Numbered from the stretch's first letter, positions 7,347-16,099 are shown. The stretch: 64,000 nucleotides of DNA from an uncultured Candidatus Melainabacteria bacterium (GCA_934718135.1 CAKUZW010000008.1:1-64000); one strand, 5' to 3'. Notes: generated by a model from the letters alone, not told the origin. A program made the numbers and translations.

Positions 7347-8555
7347 ATGGCACGTGAAAAGTATGAACGTAAAAAACCGCACTTGAACGTAGGTACAATC
7401 GGCCACGTTGACCACGGTAAAACTACATTAACAGCAGCTATCACTGGCGTTTTAGCAGCAGCAGGTCAAGCAGCAGCTAAAAAATTCGATGAAATCGATG
7501 CTGCTCCAGAAGAAAGAGCAAGAGGTATAACCATCTCTACAGCTCACGTTGAATACGAAACAGATAATAGACACTACGCACACGTTGACTGCCCGGGCCA
7601 CGCTGACTATGTTAAAAACATGATCACTGGTGCAGCTCAAATGGATGGAGCTATCCTTGTTGTAGCAGCAACTGATGGTGCTATGCCTCAAACTCGTGAA
7701 CACATCTTGTTAGCAAAACAAGTTGGTGTTCCTAATATCGTTGTATTCTTGAACAAATGCGATATGGTTGATGATCCAGAATTATTAGAATTAGTAGAAA
7801 TGGAAGTTAGAGAACTTCTTTCTTCTTACGAATTCGATGGTGATAACATCCCATTCATCCACGGTTCAGCTTTAAAAGCTTTAGAAGCTGTTCAAGCTAA
7901 CCCTTCTATCAAACGTGGAGAAGATAAATGGGTTGATAAAATTTGGGAATTGATGGATGCTTTGGATTCTTACTTCCCAGAACCTGTTAGAGACTTAGAC
8001 AAACCATTCTTGATGCCAATCGAAGACATCTTCTCAATCACTGGTCGTGGTACAGTTGCTACTGGTCGTGTTGAACGTGGTATTGTTAAAGTTGGTGATG
8101 AAGTTGAATTAGTTGGTATCAAACCTACTAAGAAAACAACTGTTACTGGTGTTGAAATGTTCAGAAAATCTCTTGACCAAGGTCAAGCAGGTGATAACAT
8201 CGGTGCTCTACTTCGTGGTGTTGATAAAACTGAAATCGAACGTGGTCAAGTTCTTGCTAAACCAGGTTCAATTCACCCACACACTAAATTCACAGCTAAC
8301 GTTTACGTATTGACTAAAGAAGAAGGTGGACGTCACACTCCATTCTTCCCAGGATACCGTCCTCAATTCTATATCAGAACAACAGACGTAACTGGTTCAA
8401 TCAAATTCGAAGGTCAAATGGTAATGCCTGGTGATAACGTAGTTATGGAAGTTGAATTAATCGCTCCAGTAGCTATCGAAGAAGGTATGAGATTCGCTAT
8501 CCGTGAAGGTGGTAGAACAGTTGGTGCTGGTGTTGTTGACAAAATTATTGAGTAA
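7347..8555 (+). CDS. tuf: Elongation factor Tu
   Basis: EF-Tu is the GTPase that delivers aminoacyl-tRNA to the ribosomal A site. The 402 residues contain all the G-domain motifs: GHVDHGKTT (P-loop), RGITIS (switch I), DCPGHADY, and NKCD, followed by the two beta-barrel domains. It is transcribed alone, with its own strong promoter and terminator, and not as part of an rps/fus operon. Codon choice differs from its neighbours, with many AAC, ATC and GAC codons, as expected for a very highly expressed gene. No mutation or truncation is evident. Confidence 0.98.
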   Translation: MAREKYERKKPHLNVGTIGHVDHGKTTLTAAITGVLAAAGQAAAKKFDEIDAAPEERARGITISTAHVEYETDNRHYAHVDCPGHADYVKNMITGAAQMDGAILVVAATDGAMPQTREHILLAKQVGVPNIVVFLNKCDMVDDPELLELVEMEVRELLSSYEFDGDNIPFIHGSALKALEAVQANPSIKRGEDKWVDKIWELMDALDSYFPEPVRDLDKPFLMPIEDIFSITGRGTVATGRVERGIVKVGDEVELVGIKPTKKTTVTGVEMFRKSLDQGQAGDNIGALLRGVDKTEIERGQVLAKPGSIHPHTKFTANVYVLTKEEGGRHTPFFPGYRPQFYIRTTDVTGSIKFEGQMVMPGDNVVMEVELIAPVAIEEGMRFAIREGGRTVGAGVVDKIIE

Positions 8556-8587
8556 TTTTTGAAACAATAACCACTCAAAAATCTTCT

Positions 8588-8622
8588 AAAAGAGCTTGAT
8601 GAACATTCATCAAGCTCTTTTT
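8588..8622 (+). terminator. Terminator of tuf
   Basis: The stem AAAGAGCTTGATGAA/TTCATCAAGCTCTTT (8588-8602 with 8606-8620) has a tight loop and further T. It has A on its left side, so it could also act on the minus strand. Confidence 0.8.
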
Positions 8623-8689
8623 AATTTTACTTTCTAATAACCAATTTACCTGAGAAAATTTAACTCCAACGAGTTCTTTGATACCTTTT

Positions 8690-8866
8690 TTATGCCAATA
8701 ATGATTCTAAAATCTTAGCATTTGTATTTGCTCTTCGCATACTTAACAAATACTTTTCAACATTCTTTCTGATTTCTTTAGCATCATTATTTAAATACTT
8801 AACTTCTTCGTCAAGCATCTTCATGTAATCACATACTGTAACCATTTGATAATCTTTATTATTCAT
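8690..8866 (-). CDS. Small helical protein (58 aa) downstream of an RHH regulator
   Basis: A 58-residue frame starts with ATG at 8866 and AGGGG close upstream. Its composition is that of a single charged helix or coiled coil (DEEVKYLNNDAKEIRKNVEKY), with no membrane segment or signal peptide. It begins 50 bases after the ribbon-helix-helix gene on the same strand, so the two are probably co-transcribed. It does not resemble RelE, MazF, PIN or other toxins I know, so the pair cannot be called a toxin-antitoxin module on this evidence. Confidence 0.5.
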   Translation of the reverse strand: MNNKDYQMVTVCDYMKMLDEEVKYLNNDAKEIRKNVEKYLLSMRRANTNAKILESLLA

Positions 8867-8916
8867 TTTCCCCTATTCCAAATTTTTCCCTAAAAAATAA
8901 ACAACCTTGACCTTAT

Positions 8917-9105
8917 TTATCCGAGCAGAGCATCAAGAATTTCGGCGTTAGTCACTGCTTTTTTGCCATTTCTAACTTGATTTCTGTACATATATGTTCT
9001 TAATGCTTCTCTAATCAATTCTGATCTTGTACGATTTTCAGATGTTGCAACTGAATCAATCTCGTCTAAAAATTTTTCGGGCATTGAAATTAAAACTCTA
9101 GCCAT
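8917..9105 (-). CDS. Ribbon-helix-helix (CopG/MetJ-like) DNA-binding protein
   Basis: This 62-residue protein has the RHH_1 layout. A beta strand MARVLISMP is followed by helix EKFLDEIDSVA and the turn plus second helix with NRTRSELIREALRTY. Such proteins dimerise and insert the paired strand into the DNA major groove. They are often autoregulators or antitoxins. The ATG has AAAGGAG upstream. A 58-residue helical protein gene follows on the same strand and no recognisable toxin is adjacent. Targets are unknown and autoregulation is likely by analogy. Confidence 0.85.
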   Translation of the reverse strand: MARVLISMPEKFLDEIDSVATSENRTRSELIREALRTYMYRNQVRNGKKAVTNAEILDALLG

Positions 9106-9258
9106 TTTTTTCTCCTTTAATTTTTCCTATTCTTGTATAAATCCCCTTGGTATTTATATAAAGTATTTTAGAAGTAAAAAATTGCTAAAAGTTTAGTTAA
9201 AAAGTATATAATTGTAATATATGTTTACAATATCCCGAAAATCAATTATAATAAGCTT

Positions 9259-10227
9259 TTATTTATATTTATGATAAAGTTTTTTGAAATAGTCAGAATC
9301 TTCTTTGGCTTTTTGTGCACAAGCAATGCCATGATATGCAAAGTAGGTATTAGTTTCATTCAAAACTTTATCTAAATTACAGTACGCATCTCCTTGGTAT
9401 TGGGTATCTTTATCGCCCATTGTTCTTAAAACCCCATCCTTAAATTCAAAGGTAAATGTGTCAAACCCTAAAGCGTTTGGCGGATTTTTTATACCATTTA
9501 AATCTACTGTAATAAAAACATTTGTATGGACTGTTTTTCTAGTATTTTCAAACATTAAAAGAGTTCCGTCTTTCATTACTATGTTTCCGTCATCAAGGTA
9601 ATTTCTTAAAATTCCTTTATAAACATTACTGTCTCGATGGTAACAAAGTTCATTATCTGAACTCGAAGTGCAAAGTGTTGCTCCTGTCAAATAATTTGCA
9701 AAAGTTTTATAAAATGTAGAAGCTGCGTAGGTTGAAGGATCGAGTGAGATATCATCTGATTCCATTTGTTTGAAAACTTGTTGAATAACTGAATATTGCT
9801 TTAAAAATGCAGTTCTCATTTTTTGAGCTTTTATGTTTGTCATCAACGTTGGAATTGTCATCGCTGCCACAACTCCGATGATGCCAAGGGTTATTAATAT
9901 CTCTGCTAAAGTAAATGCAGATTGTTTAATAAATGTCATTCCGGACTTGATCCGGAATCTCCTTAACTTTTTAAGGAAAAAGGAAATAGGGAAATAAGGG
10001 AATAAGTTCTTTACGGTTTTATTAATTACGTCATTGCGAGCGAATGCGAAGCAATCTAGCTTATTTTTATCACTTACAAATTCCAGTGAGGGTTTAAGGT
10101 TCGTATTTGTACTTAGATACTTCGGGCACTTCACGCTCGCACTAAACGGATACGGCTCCGCCTTAATGCTTGAGCTCGTGCTGTTCAGAGTGACATTGGT
10201 GTAATTCGTTTTATTGTTATCTTTCAT
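9259..10227 (-). CDS. Prepilin-like protein with an unusually long, repeat-derived leader
   Basis: The core is a type IV pilin/pseudopilin N-terminus, AFTLAEILITLGIIGVVAAM, with Glu at +5 and Ala in place of the usual Gly at -1. A globular C-terminal domain of about 200 residues follows. The start at 10227 is supported by AAAGGA 8 bases upstream, but it leaves a leader of about 100 residues, far longer than the usual 5-40. That leader is translated from dispersed palindromic repeats (9935-9960, 10029-10058, 10120-10147), giving LDCFAFARND and RIKSGMT. A second possible start is ATG 9939, 8 residues before the core. The likely role is a surface or secretion-system pilin-like subunit. A divergent XRE regulator lies at 10700. 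Confidence 0.75.
   Translation of the reverse strand: MKDNNKTNYTNVTLNSTSSSIKAEPYPFSASVKCPKYLSTNTNLKPSLEFVSDKNKLDCFAFARNDVINKTVKNLFPYFPISFFLKKLRRFRIKSGMTFIKQSAFTLAEILITLGIIGVVAAMTIPTLMTNIKAQKMRTAFLKQYSVIQQVFKQMESDDISLDPSTYAASTFYKTFANYLTGATLCTSSSDNELCYHRDSNVYKGILRNYLDDGNIVMKDGTLLMFENTRKTVHTNVFITVDLNGIKNPPNALGFDTFTFEFKDGVLRTMGDKDTQYQGDAYCNLDKVLNETNTYFAYHGIACAQKAKEDSDYFKKLYHKYK
9935..9960. repeat. Dispersed palindromic repeat, first type
   Basis: The palindrome ATTCCGGA-CTTGA-TCCGGAAT (9938-9958) lies inside the leader of the prepilin gene. On the coding strand it sits between AAGGAG and a possible ATG at 9939, so the hairpin could bring these two close together. The sequence resembles interspersed palindromes known from several bacterial genomes. 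Confidence 0.6.
10029..10058. repeat. Dispersed palindromic repeat, second type
   Basis: An imperfect palindrome bounded by ATTGC (10033-10037) and GCAAT (10051-10055), with GAGCGAATGCGAA inside. Its translation in the prepilin frame, DCFAFARND, is a familiar mark of such repeats when they are read through by a gene. Confidence 0.6.
10120..10147. repeat. Dispersed repeat, copy 1 (inverted copy at 52387-52414)
   Basis: Twenty-eight bases whose reverse complement matches 52387-52414 at 26 of 28 positions, including an unbroken 18-base core GAGCGTGAAGTGCCCGAA. Here it is inside the prepilin leader, while the other copy is intergenic. Confidence 0.8.
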
Positions 10228-10323
10228 TTTTACATCCTTTCTTTTTTGTTCTAAATAGGGTTCGGAGGCTTTGCCCCTGATGACTCGAGCCATTTAATCA
10301 TTCGTGTTTTTCTTTTTCGGTTC

Positions 10324-10364
10324 CACTTTTTCTTTTTTACATCGATTCAAAAAAAGAAAAAGTG
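10324..10364. repeat. AT-rich inverted repeat, 15-bp arms
   Basis: CACTTTTTCTTTTTT (10324-10338) and its exact complement (10350-10364) flank an 11-base loop. It lies upstream of the prepilin gene. It may be a terminator remnant or part of a small interspersed element. Confidence 0.6.
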
Positions 10365-10649
10365 AACAAAAGAATTTGGCTATTTGTATAATTTATTATG
10401 GATTACTACGTCACTCTGTGTAGACTTTTTTCCTTCTTGTTCAACATTGTGACTCGTAATGACATGTTTTTTATTTTTCATAATCTTTCCTTTCTTTTAT
10501 TACGTAACGAACTTACTTCCCTATTCCCTTTAAATTTCTTATTGACCTATAGATTTTTTATAAAAATATCGCTTTTAATAATATTTTAGCATATTATACG
10601 TAAATATTTTCAATATTAATTAAATATTTTAATAATTATTTATATTTTA

Positions 10650-10664
10650 TTGAAAATATTTCAA
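10650..10664. promoter_or_regulatory. Possible XRE operator
   Basis: The perfect palindrome TTGAAA-ATA-TTTCAA lies 35 bases before the XRE start codon. A -10-like TATTAT (10688-10693) follows, with only 6 bases before the ATG. Autoregulation by the XRE protein would fit but is untested. Confidence 0.35.
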
Positions 10665-10699
10665 TGGTATCTATAAAAAAATAAGAGTATTATTCATAT

Positions 10700-11011
10700 A
10701 TGGATAACAAAATAAAACTGGGTAAACGAATAAAAGAACTTAGGAAGAAAAAAGGATTAACACAAGAACAACTAGCAGAAACCATTGATATGGAACAAAA
10801 TTCCATTAGCGTTATAGAATCAGGTAGAAATTTTCCGACACTTGGAACATTAGAAAAAATAGCAAAAGTTCTAAATGTTGAATTGTCAGATTTTTTTAAT
10901 TATGAATATCTTGAAGATATTGACACTATTAGAGAAACAACCACCGATAAAATTCAAAAAATGGATGAATTTCAATTACGGCAGTTGTTTAAATTTGTAA
11001 AGAGCCTTTAA
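10700..11011 (+). CDS. XRE-family helix-turn-helix regulator
   Basis: In this 103-residue cytoplasmic protein, residues 7-66 form an HTH_3/XRE domain (LGKRIKELRKKKGLTQEQLA, then IDMEQNSISVIESGRNFPT). A short helical tail probably dimerises. No Shine-Dalgarno is visible and a -10-like element sits 6 bases before the ATG, so the mRNA may be leaderless. The gene is divergent from the prepilin-like gene at 9259-10227, an arrangement repeated twice more in this window (54471/54789 and 58619/58907). Control of that gene, of itself, or both is the natural inference. It converges with the AsmA-like gene, with 5 bases between stop codons. Confidence 0.85.
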   Translation: MDNKIKLGKRIKELRKKKGLTQEQLAETIDMEQNSISVIESGRNFPTLGTLEKIAKVLNVELSDFFNYEYLEDIDTIRETTTDKIQKMDEFQLRQLFKFVKSL

Positions 11012-11016
11012 AAGTT

Positions 11017-14000
11017 TTATTCTTTTGTCTCAACAGTTGTTGCTTTTTCTGCTGTTGATGTCGTTGTTTGAGTAGAATTTACTTTATTTTGAGAATTTTT
11101 TATTGCATTATTGAGAAGATTTTTTAAATTCTCAGCACTTTGAGCTCGATTTTCTTTAGCTTTTTCAATATCAGCTTTTGTTTGTTCAGCGTCTTTTTTT
11201 GCTGCTTCTACTTTAGCTTTTTGCTTGTCTACAATTTTATTAACATTAGTTTTAACATTTTGTGCAGTGTTTTTTGCACTTTCAACCTGATTATTGATGT
11301 TTGATTTAACAGCATCTTTGGCACTTTCTAAATCTTTTTTCAAATTCATTTGAGATGTGTCACAAGTTGATAACCATTTGAAATTTCTTACCGAATTTGA
11401 GCTTTCAACAGGTCCATTAAAAATAACTTTAAAATCTTTGTACGTTGTACTTCCATTAGTCAAAGCCGGAATTAAAGAAGTATTTTCATTCGCCGGATCT
11501 GCAGTTAATTGTTTTAGAATTTTTGATGTCATTGTTCCAAATTTTGGAATATAGGACAACAATTTATCCGCAGATAATTCGCCCAAAACGCCTAAGCAAG
11601 AAACTACTTTACTGTCCAATCGTCCAAGGATAGTGAGTGAGGCACTGTTTGGCAATAGATAATATGTTCCTTTGACATAATAAGACATCAATGGTCCTGC
11701 AACTTTTATACTTTGAATAGTTGCATTGCCGTTTGCGAAAGTTAAATTTCCATCAATCGTTTTAAATCTGTCTGTTTCTTGAACGGTTGAAAGTGTAGAC
11801 AGTGATGAAATAGCGGCTTTCAAAATCGAATTTGAAGAAATATTTTGAGCCATAACAAGGTTTTCTAATCGACCAATGCCAATAAATCGACCGTCTTTGA
11901 CATCAAAATTAACATTTCCTTGCATTGAATTCATTATGTCTTTATCAGTAACGCCACGCATTACAAGTTTTGCACTAAAGCTTAAAATCCCTGTTAGAGC
12001 ATTTTTTATCCCAACTGCTCCATAAACAGCGTCTGTTGAATTCAACCCACTGCCTGTAATATCAACCCCTATAGAGGTATCTGAAATATTATATGAGATT
12101 TTTCCGTTAATTTTTCCACCGAAAGCCTCAGCATTCAAGTTAGACAAGTAGAAATTTGTATAATCAACAAGAGAGAATTTTGAATTGATATCATTAGCCG
12201 CTATTCCGCCAAATTTGAACTTCTTGGCAGTGGCATTACCATTCAAAATTGCACCATTCAGATTTGCATTCAAATCTGTCAACGCAAAATCCATATCTTT
12301 ACTTGAAATATCGGAGAAATTCAAACTTCCTTTAATTTTCGGATTATTTAAATCTCCGACAATTGCAGCATCTCCTTTGACTGAAATATTTGAATTATTC
12401 ATACCCCAAATAGGGAAAGATATTTGGTTTGGAATAGATATAATGATATTTAATTTTGGATTTGATGTCAATTTAGAAATACCACCTTCTAATGTTGCAA
12501 CCGGAGTTTTCCCCGCCCACATGCCTGAATTGGTAAGAGATAGTGTGTCACCGGAAATTTTAATATCTGTATGGATTTTTGTTGTTTTGTTTTTCAACAA
12601 ATCAATATCTGCAAATTTAATATAATTTTTAGAATCCGCACTCATTTTAAAGCAAATATCTTGAGTTTTAGCATCTCCTGTAGCCGCAATTTCTACAGGC
12701 AATTTCCCAACATAAGGGAACATTGGTCGAACATCTGTTGGAATAAAAGCGGCGATATCAGATGACGCAACATTACCTTTTGCTTTTATATCCATTTTCA
12801 ATTTATTTGTCAAATAATCATTGACTTGACCTGTCAAATCCACTCTAGAATTGTTTATCAAGACATAAGAGTTTTTGATATTGATATCCTTTGAATCCAT
12901 AACTATCTTTGTCTTTGGGACAGAAACAGATGCGGTCGGGGTTTTTAGGGCAAGAGAATTTACATCAATATCACCTGAAAATGTTTTTTTATCACAAGCA
13001 AGCTTAACTAAAGCATTTGATAGTAATAATTTTACATTTGAAGGTTTATTTAAAATATCTAATGAATTTATCTGAGCATTTACAATCGGTTTCAAATCGG
13101 TCAATTTCCCTTTGATAGTTGTGTTTAGTGTCAAAGTACCATTATTAATATTATTATCTTTTAATAATGCAACTTGACCAAATGCAGCCAAAAGCCCCTT
13201 TACGGACAATTTATCAGCAACTAAATTTAAATCGGTATCAGAATTTGCTTTTATGGAGCCTGATAACTTCAAAGGATGTCCCAATATTGAAAAACCGGCT
13301 TTTTTAATATTGATATCATTGTTCATCAAATCAATATCTGCCGTGATTTTATCAATCAAGACGTTGTACAATCCATAGGACAAGCTTGACGGGTTAATTT
13401 TCAAATATCCGGTTGATGAGACTTTTTTCATATCAGAATTTATATTGAAATCAGCATCAATTCCGCCTGTTGCTGATAGTGTTTTGAAATCATTACATCC
13501 AAAACTTTGAGCGATACTATCAACAAGTCTGATAATATTATTGAATTTGGCGTTTGAGCGAAGAGTCAAATCAATTGAAGGCTTTTTGCCACTATGAATA
13601 TCACCGATTATTTGAGTCTTTTCATTTTCATCTGATGATGTAAAAAATATTGAATCAATATCAGTTTTATTTCCCCTAAATTTTAAATTTGCATAACTTT
13701 CAGGAAGTTTTTTCCCGTTAACCGCAACAGACATTGCACTCACATTTAATTTACCGTTAAGATTATGATTTTTTAGAGTGCCTGATGTTTTGATATCTGC
13801 CAGTACATCGGCTTGTAATCCGTTTTGTTTTATAGATTTGAAAATATCAATAATATTTATTGTTGGTGCTTGTTCTTTTTTAGATTGATTGTTATCAACG
13901 GAGACAGTTTTTGGAAAAACTAAATCATCTAGCTGAATATTTGGCATAATTTTGTTATTAATTTTTAAATCATAATTAGATACAACGTCATTATCCAATA

Positions 14001-14628
14001 CTATTTTGCCATTTGTAGATAATTTTATTTGTTTATCAAGAATGAACTTCGAAATTTTGAAGTTTTCGCCTGTTAGATAATAATTTTTACTATCAATTGC
14101 ATCAATAAAAGTTAATTTGTATTTTTTTACTCTAATATTTGGTAAATGATTAGACAGGGTTAGCCCATAAGGAAGGGCGGTCATTGTATTTTGATTGTCA
14201 TCTGATGTTGGAATATAATCTTGAACTAAAAAACTACCGTCTTTTTTTACAACCAATGAACCTGATAAATCATCCGCACTGGCACCTGAAAGTTGAACTT
14301 TTTTTAGAAGTAGAGGTAATAAAGCAAGTCTTATTTTGAAATTATCAGATTTGAAAAACGGGTTATCATCTGTAGGGATAGCTAATTCGATATTTTTAAC
14401 TTTAACTCCAACAGATAAGTCAGGAGCTGTTACTATTCCAAGTCCTTCGATTTTAGAATCAAAACCTGTTGATGTTTTAATTAAGTCTTGAATTTTATTA
14501 GTATAGGAGTTGGCTATTGGCGATAATATAAATGGTAAGAGCAAAAACAACAAATACAAACTTACAATTGTTGTTCCAAATATAAAACCAAACTTTTTTA
14601 CATTCCCTTTATCAAAACGTAATTTCAT
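11017..14628 (-). CDS. Giant AsmA-family envelope protein
   Basis: A protein of 1203 residues. The start at 14628 follows GGGGTAGGG, while an upstream frame start lacks any such site. Residues 1-12 are basic, then one membrane helix (about 14-38) anchors a very long repetitive beta-rich domain facing the periplasm. The domain has many L-x-G and K-G-x-I-N-x turns of the AsmA/TamB bridge type and an AsmA_2-like region near 900-1080. The last 110 residues are a Lys/Ala/Glu coiled coil, an unusual addition. Known relatives form lipid-transfer bridges or affect outer-membrane assembly. It is followed upstream in the same direction by cca (61-base gap), so an operon with the minus-strand cluster is possible. 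Confidence 0.8.
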   Translation of the reverse strand: MKLRFDKGNVKKFGFIFGTTIVSLYLLFLLLPFILSPIANSYTNKIQDLIKTSTGFDSKIEGLGIVTAPDLSVGVKVKNIELAIPTDDNPFFKSDNFKIRLALLPLLLKKVQLSGASADDLSGSLVVKKDGSFLVQDYIPTSDDNQNTMTALPYGLTLSNHLPNIRVKKYKLTFIDAIDSKNYYLTGENFKISKFILDKQIKLSTNGKIVLDNDVVSNYDLKINNKIMPNIQLDDLVFPKTVSVDNNQSKKEQAPTINIIDIFKSIKQNGLQADVLADIKTSGTLKNHNLNGKLNVSAMSVAVNGKKLPESYANLKFRGNKTDIDSIFFTSSDENEKTQIIGDIHSGKKPSIDLTLRSNAKFNNIIRLVDSIAQSFGCNDFKTLSATGGIDADFNINSDMKKVSSTGYLKINPSSLSYGLYNVLIDKITADIDLMNNDINIKKAGFSILGHPLKLSGSIKANSDTDLNLVADKLSVKGLLAAFGQVALLKDNNINNGTLTLNTTIKGKLTDLKPIVNAQINSLDILNKPSNVKLLLSNALVKLACDKKTFSGDIDVNSLALKTPTASVSVPKTKIVMDSKDINIKNSYVLINNSRVDLTGQVNDYLTNKLKMDIKAKGNVASSDIAAFIPTDVRPMFPYVGKLPVEIAATGDAKTQDICFKMSADSKNYIKFADIDLLKNKTTKIHTDIKISGDTLSLTNSGMWAGKTPVATLEGGISKLTSNPKLNIIISIPNQISFPIWGMNNSNISVKGDAAIVGDLNNPKIKGSLNFSDISSKDMDFALTDLNANLNGAILNGNATAKKFKFGGIAANDINSKFSLVDYTNFYLSNLNAEAFGGKINGKISYNISDTSIGVDITGSGLNSTDAVYGAVGIKNALTGILSFSAKLVMRGVTDKDIMNSMQGNVNFDVKDGRFIGIGRLENLVMAQNISSNSILKAAISSLSTLSTVQETDRFKTIDGNLTFANGNATIQSIKVAGPLMSYYVKGTYYLLPNSASLTILGRLDSKVVSCLGVLGELSADKLLSYIPKFGTMTSKILKQLTADPANENTSLIPALTNGSTTYKDFKVIFNGPVESSNSVRNFKWLSTCDTSQMNLKKDLESAKDAVKSNINNQVESAKNTAQNVKTNVNKIVDKQKAKVEAAKKDAEQTKADIEKAKENRAQSAENLKNLLNNAIKNSQNKVNSTQTTTSTAEKATTVETKE

Positions 14629-14689
14629 ATCCCTACCCCTTCTGTTTTTATTTAAGATAATTTTACCATAAAAGCTCAATGAAAAACTA

Positions 14690-16099
14690 TCATATCGGGT
14701 AGTTTTTTACAAAAGAAATTGCATCCTCTTTTGTTATAATATCTCCATTAATTTGAGCTTCATTTAGGGCATTTATTATTTGTCCGAGTTTTGGAGAAGG
14801 AGAAATGTTCAAAATTTTCATAACCTCATTCCCGTTAAGCAATTTTGGTAATGGTTTTAGGGTTTCTTGAGCTTTTAAATAGAATTGCAATAGTTTATTT
14901 AAGGCTGAAATATTCTCGTTTACAATTTCATCCGTAATTTCCGGTCCTCGGGCAGATAATCTGTCAGCTTGTGCAATGAGTATGTTATCTATTGCATCAT
15001 CTTCCATTTTTCGGACAAATCGCATCATTACTTTATCTGTCAATTCAGGAGCTTGAACAACCATTGTCGGATACATGTGTTTTTTTATCATCAAAGTTAT
15101 GTATTCAATTTGTTTATTTGAAAAACACATTTTTTTTAATATTGGTTTTGCTAGTTTTGAACCCACATCATCATGTTTAATAAAACGATGTCTGCCTGTA
15201 TCTTCTTCAATTGTCCAAGTTGAAAACTTTCCGATGTCATGCATAAAACAAGCAAGTTTCAAGTGTGCAAGCCTTGAAAACCCACCAAAATCAACTTTAT
15301 CCATGTGTGATTTTACATCAGGTTGAGAAGCATCATAAAGTAGCTGAACTTGTTTTATCGTTTCAATACTGTGATGAAACAAATCCAAGTGGTGGTGAGC
15401 ATTTGGGGGAACTTGTTTTAACTCTTTAACAATAGGAAAAAGTTTTTCCAAAATTCCGCATTCATCCATTTTTAATAGTGATAAATCCGTATATTTACCG
15501 CTAAAAAGCTTCATTAGCTCGTATTCAATACGCTCTTTTGCAGGTTTTTCTATTAAATAGGCGTATTTATTTACAATTGAGAGTAAGTGTTCATCAATTT
15601 CAAAACCTAAAAGGGAATAAAACCTGAAAACCCTAAGAATTCGGAGTGGGTCATCAACAAAATTTTCATCCTCTATCCCTTTAAGGACTTGATTTTTTAT
15701 ATCATTTAGCCCTCCGACCAAATCCAAAATTTCACAATTTTTTATGTCAACAGCGACTGCATTAATCGTCAAATCCCTGCGTTTTATGTCTTTTTCCATT
15801 GAATTTTCGACAGGGTTTGTTATGTCTAAATAGTTCAACTTATCCGATAAAACAACACGGTAAATATGATTTTCCACATCTAGAGGAATAAATTTACCGC
15901 CGAAAAATTCTGCAATTTTTTGAGAAAAAATTCCGGCATCTTCGTCTGTGACAATCAAATCTCTATCATAGGTATCTTTACCCATTAAACAATCCCTAAC
16001 AGAACCCCCGACAAGATAAATTTTATTAGGGAAAAAACTTGCGATATTATTTAAAATTTCATCATTTCTTATTTTATCTGTTAAAATTTGTATATTCAT
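14690..16099 (-). CDS. cca: CCA tRNA nucleotidyltransferase / poly(A) polymerase family with HD domain
   Basis: It adds or repairs the 3' CCA of tRNAs. The class II nucleotidyltransferase head shows GGSVRDCLMG and the metal-binding DRDLIV. RRDLTINAVA, DPLRILRVFRF and the neck region follow. The C-terminal half carries an HD phosphohydrolase domain (MHDIGKF and a later HDDVG). At 469 residues it is a family-typical length for HD-containing members. Its start codon lies inside the end of rsmE (26-base overlap), implying translational coupling. A split of A-adding and CC-adding enzymes, as in some bacteria, cannot be excluded from this gene alone. Confidence 0.9.
   Translation of the reverse strand: MNIQILTDKIRNDEILNNIASFFPNKIYLVGGSVRDCLMGKDTYDRDLIVTDEDAGIFSQKIAEFFGGKFIPLDVENHIYRVVLSDKLNYLDITNPVENSMEKDIKRRDLTINAVAVDIKNCEILDLVGGLNDIKNQVLKGIEDENFVDDPLRILRVFRFYSLLGFEIDEHLLSIVNKYAYLIEKPAKERIEYELMKLFSGKYTDLSLLKMDECGILEKLFPIVKELKQVPPNAHHHLDLFHHSIETIKQVQLLYDASQPDVKSHMDKVDFGGFSRLAHLKLACFMHDIGKFSTWTIEEDTGRHRFIKHDDVGSKLAKPILKKMCFSNKQIEYITLMIKKHMYPTMVVQAPELTDKVMMRFVRKMEDDAIDNILIAQADRLSARGPEITDEIVNENISALNKLLQFYLKAQETLKPLPKLLNGNEVMKILNISPSPKLGQIINALNEAQINGDIITKEDAISFVKNYPI

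Larger units (their letters stand above)
10228..10699. other. Gene-free region between divergent prepilin and XRE genes
   Basis: These 472 bases hold no convincing gene; a 63-codon frame at 10398-10589 lacks a ribosome site and protein-like composition. An inverted repeat with 15-bp arms (CACTTTTTCTTTTTT, 10324-10338 and 10350-10364) is present, as are fragments resembling the dispersed repeats (ACGTCACT near 10408, CGTAATGAC near 10455). The last 130 bases before the XRE gene are very AT-rich. Confidence 0.6.

Noticed and set aside
8690..9105. Toxin-antitoxin module
   Set aside because: The RHH protein fits an antitoxin, but the companion does not resemble any toxin family I know, so the label is not supported.
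10398..10589. 63-codon frame between the prepilin and XRE genes
   Set aside because: No ribosome site, Phe/Leu-rich composition typical of AT-rich noncoding DNA, and it overlaps repeat fragments.
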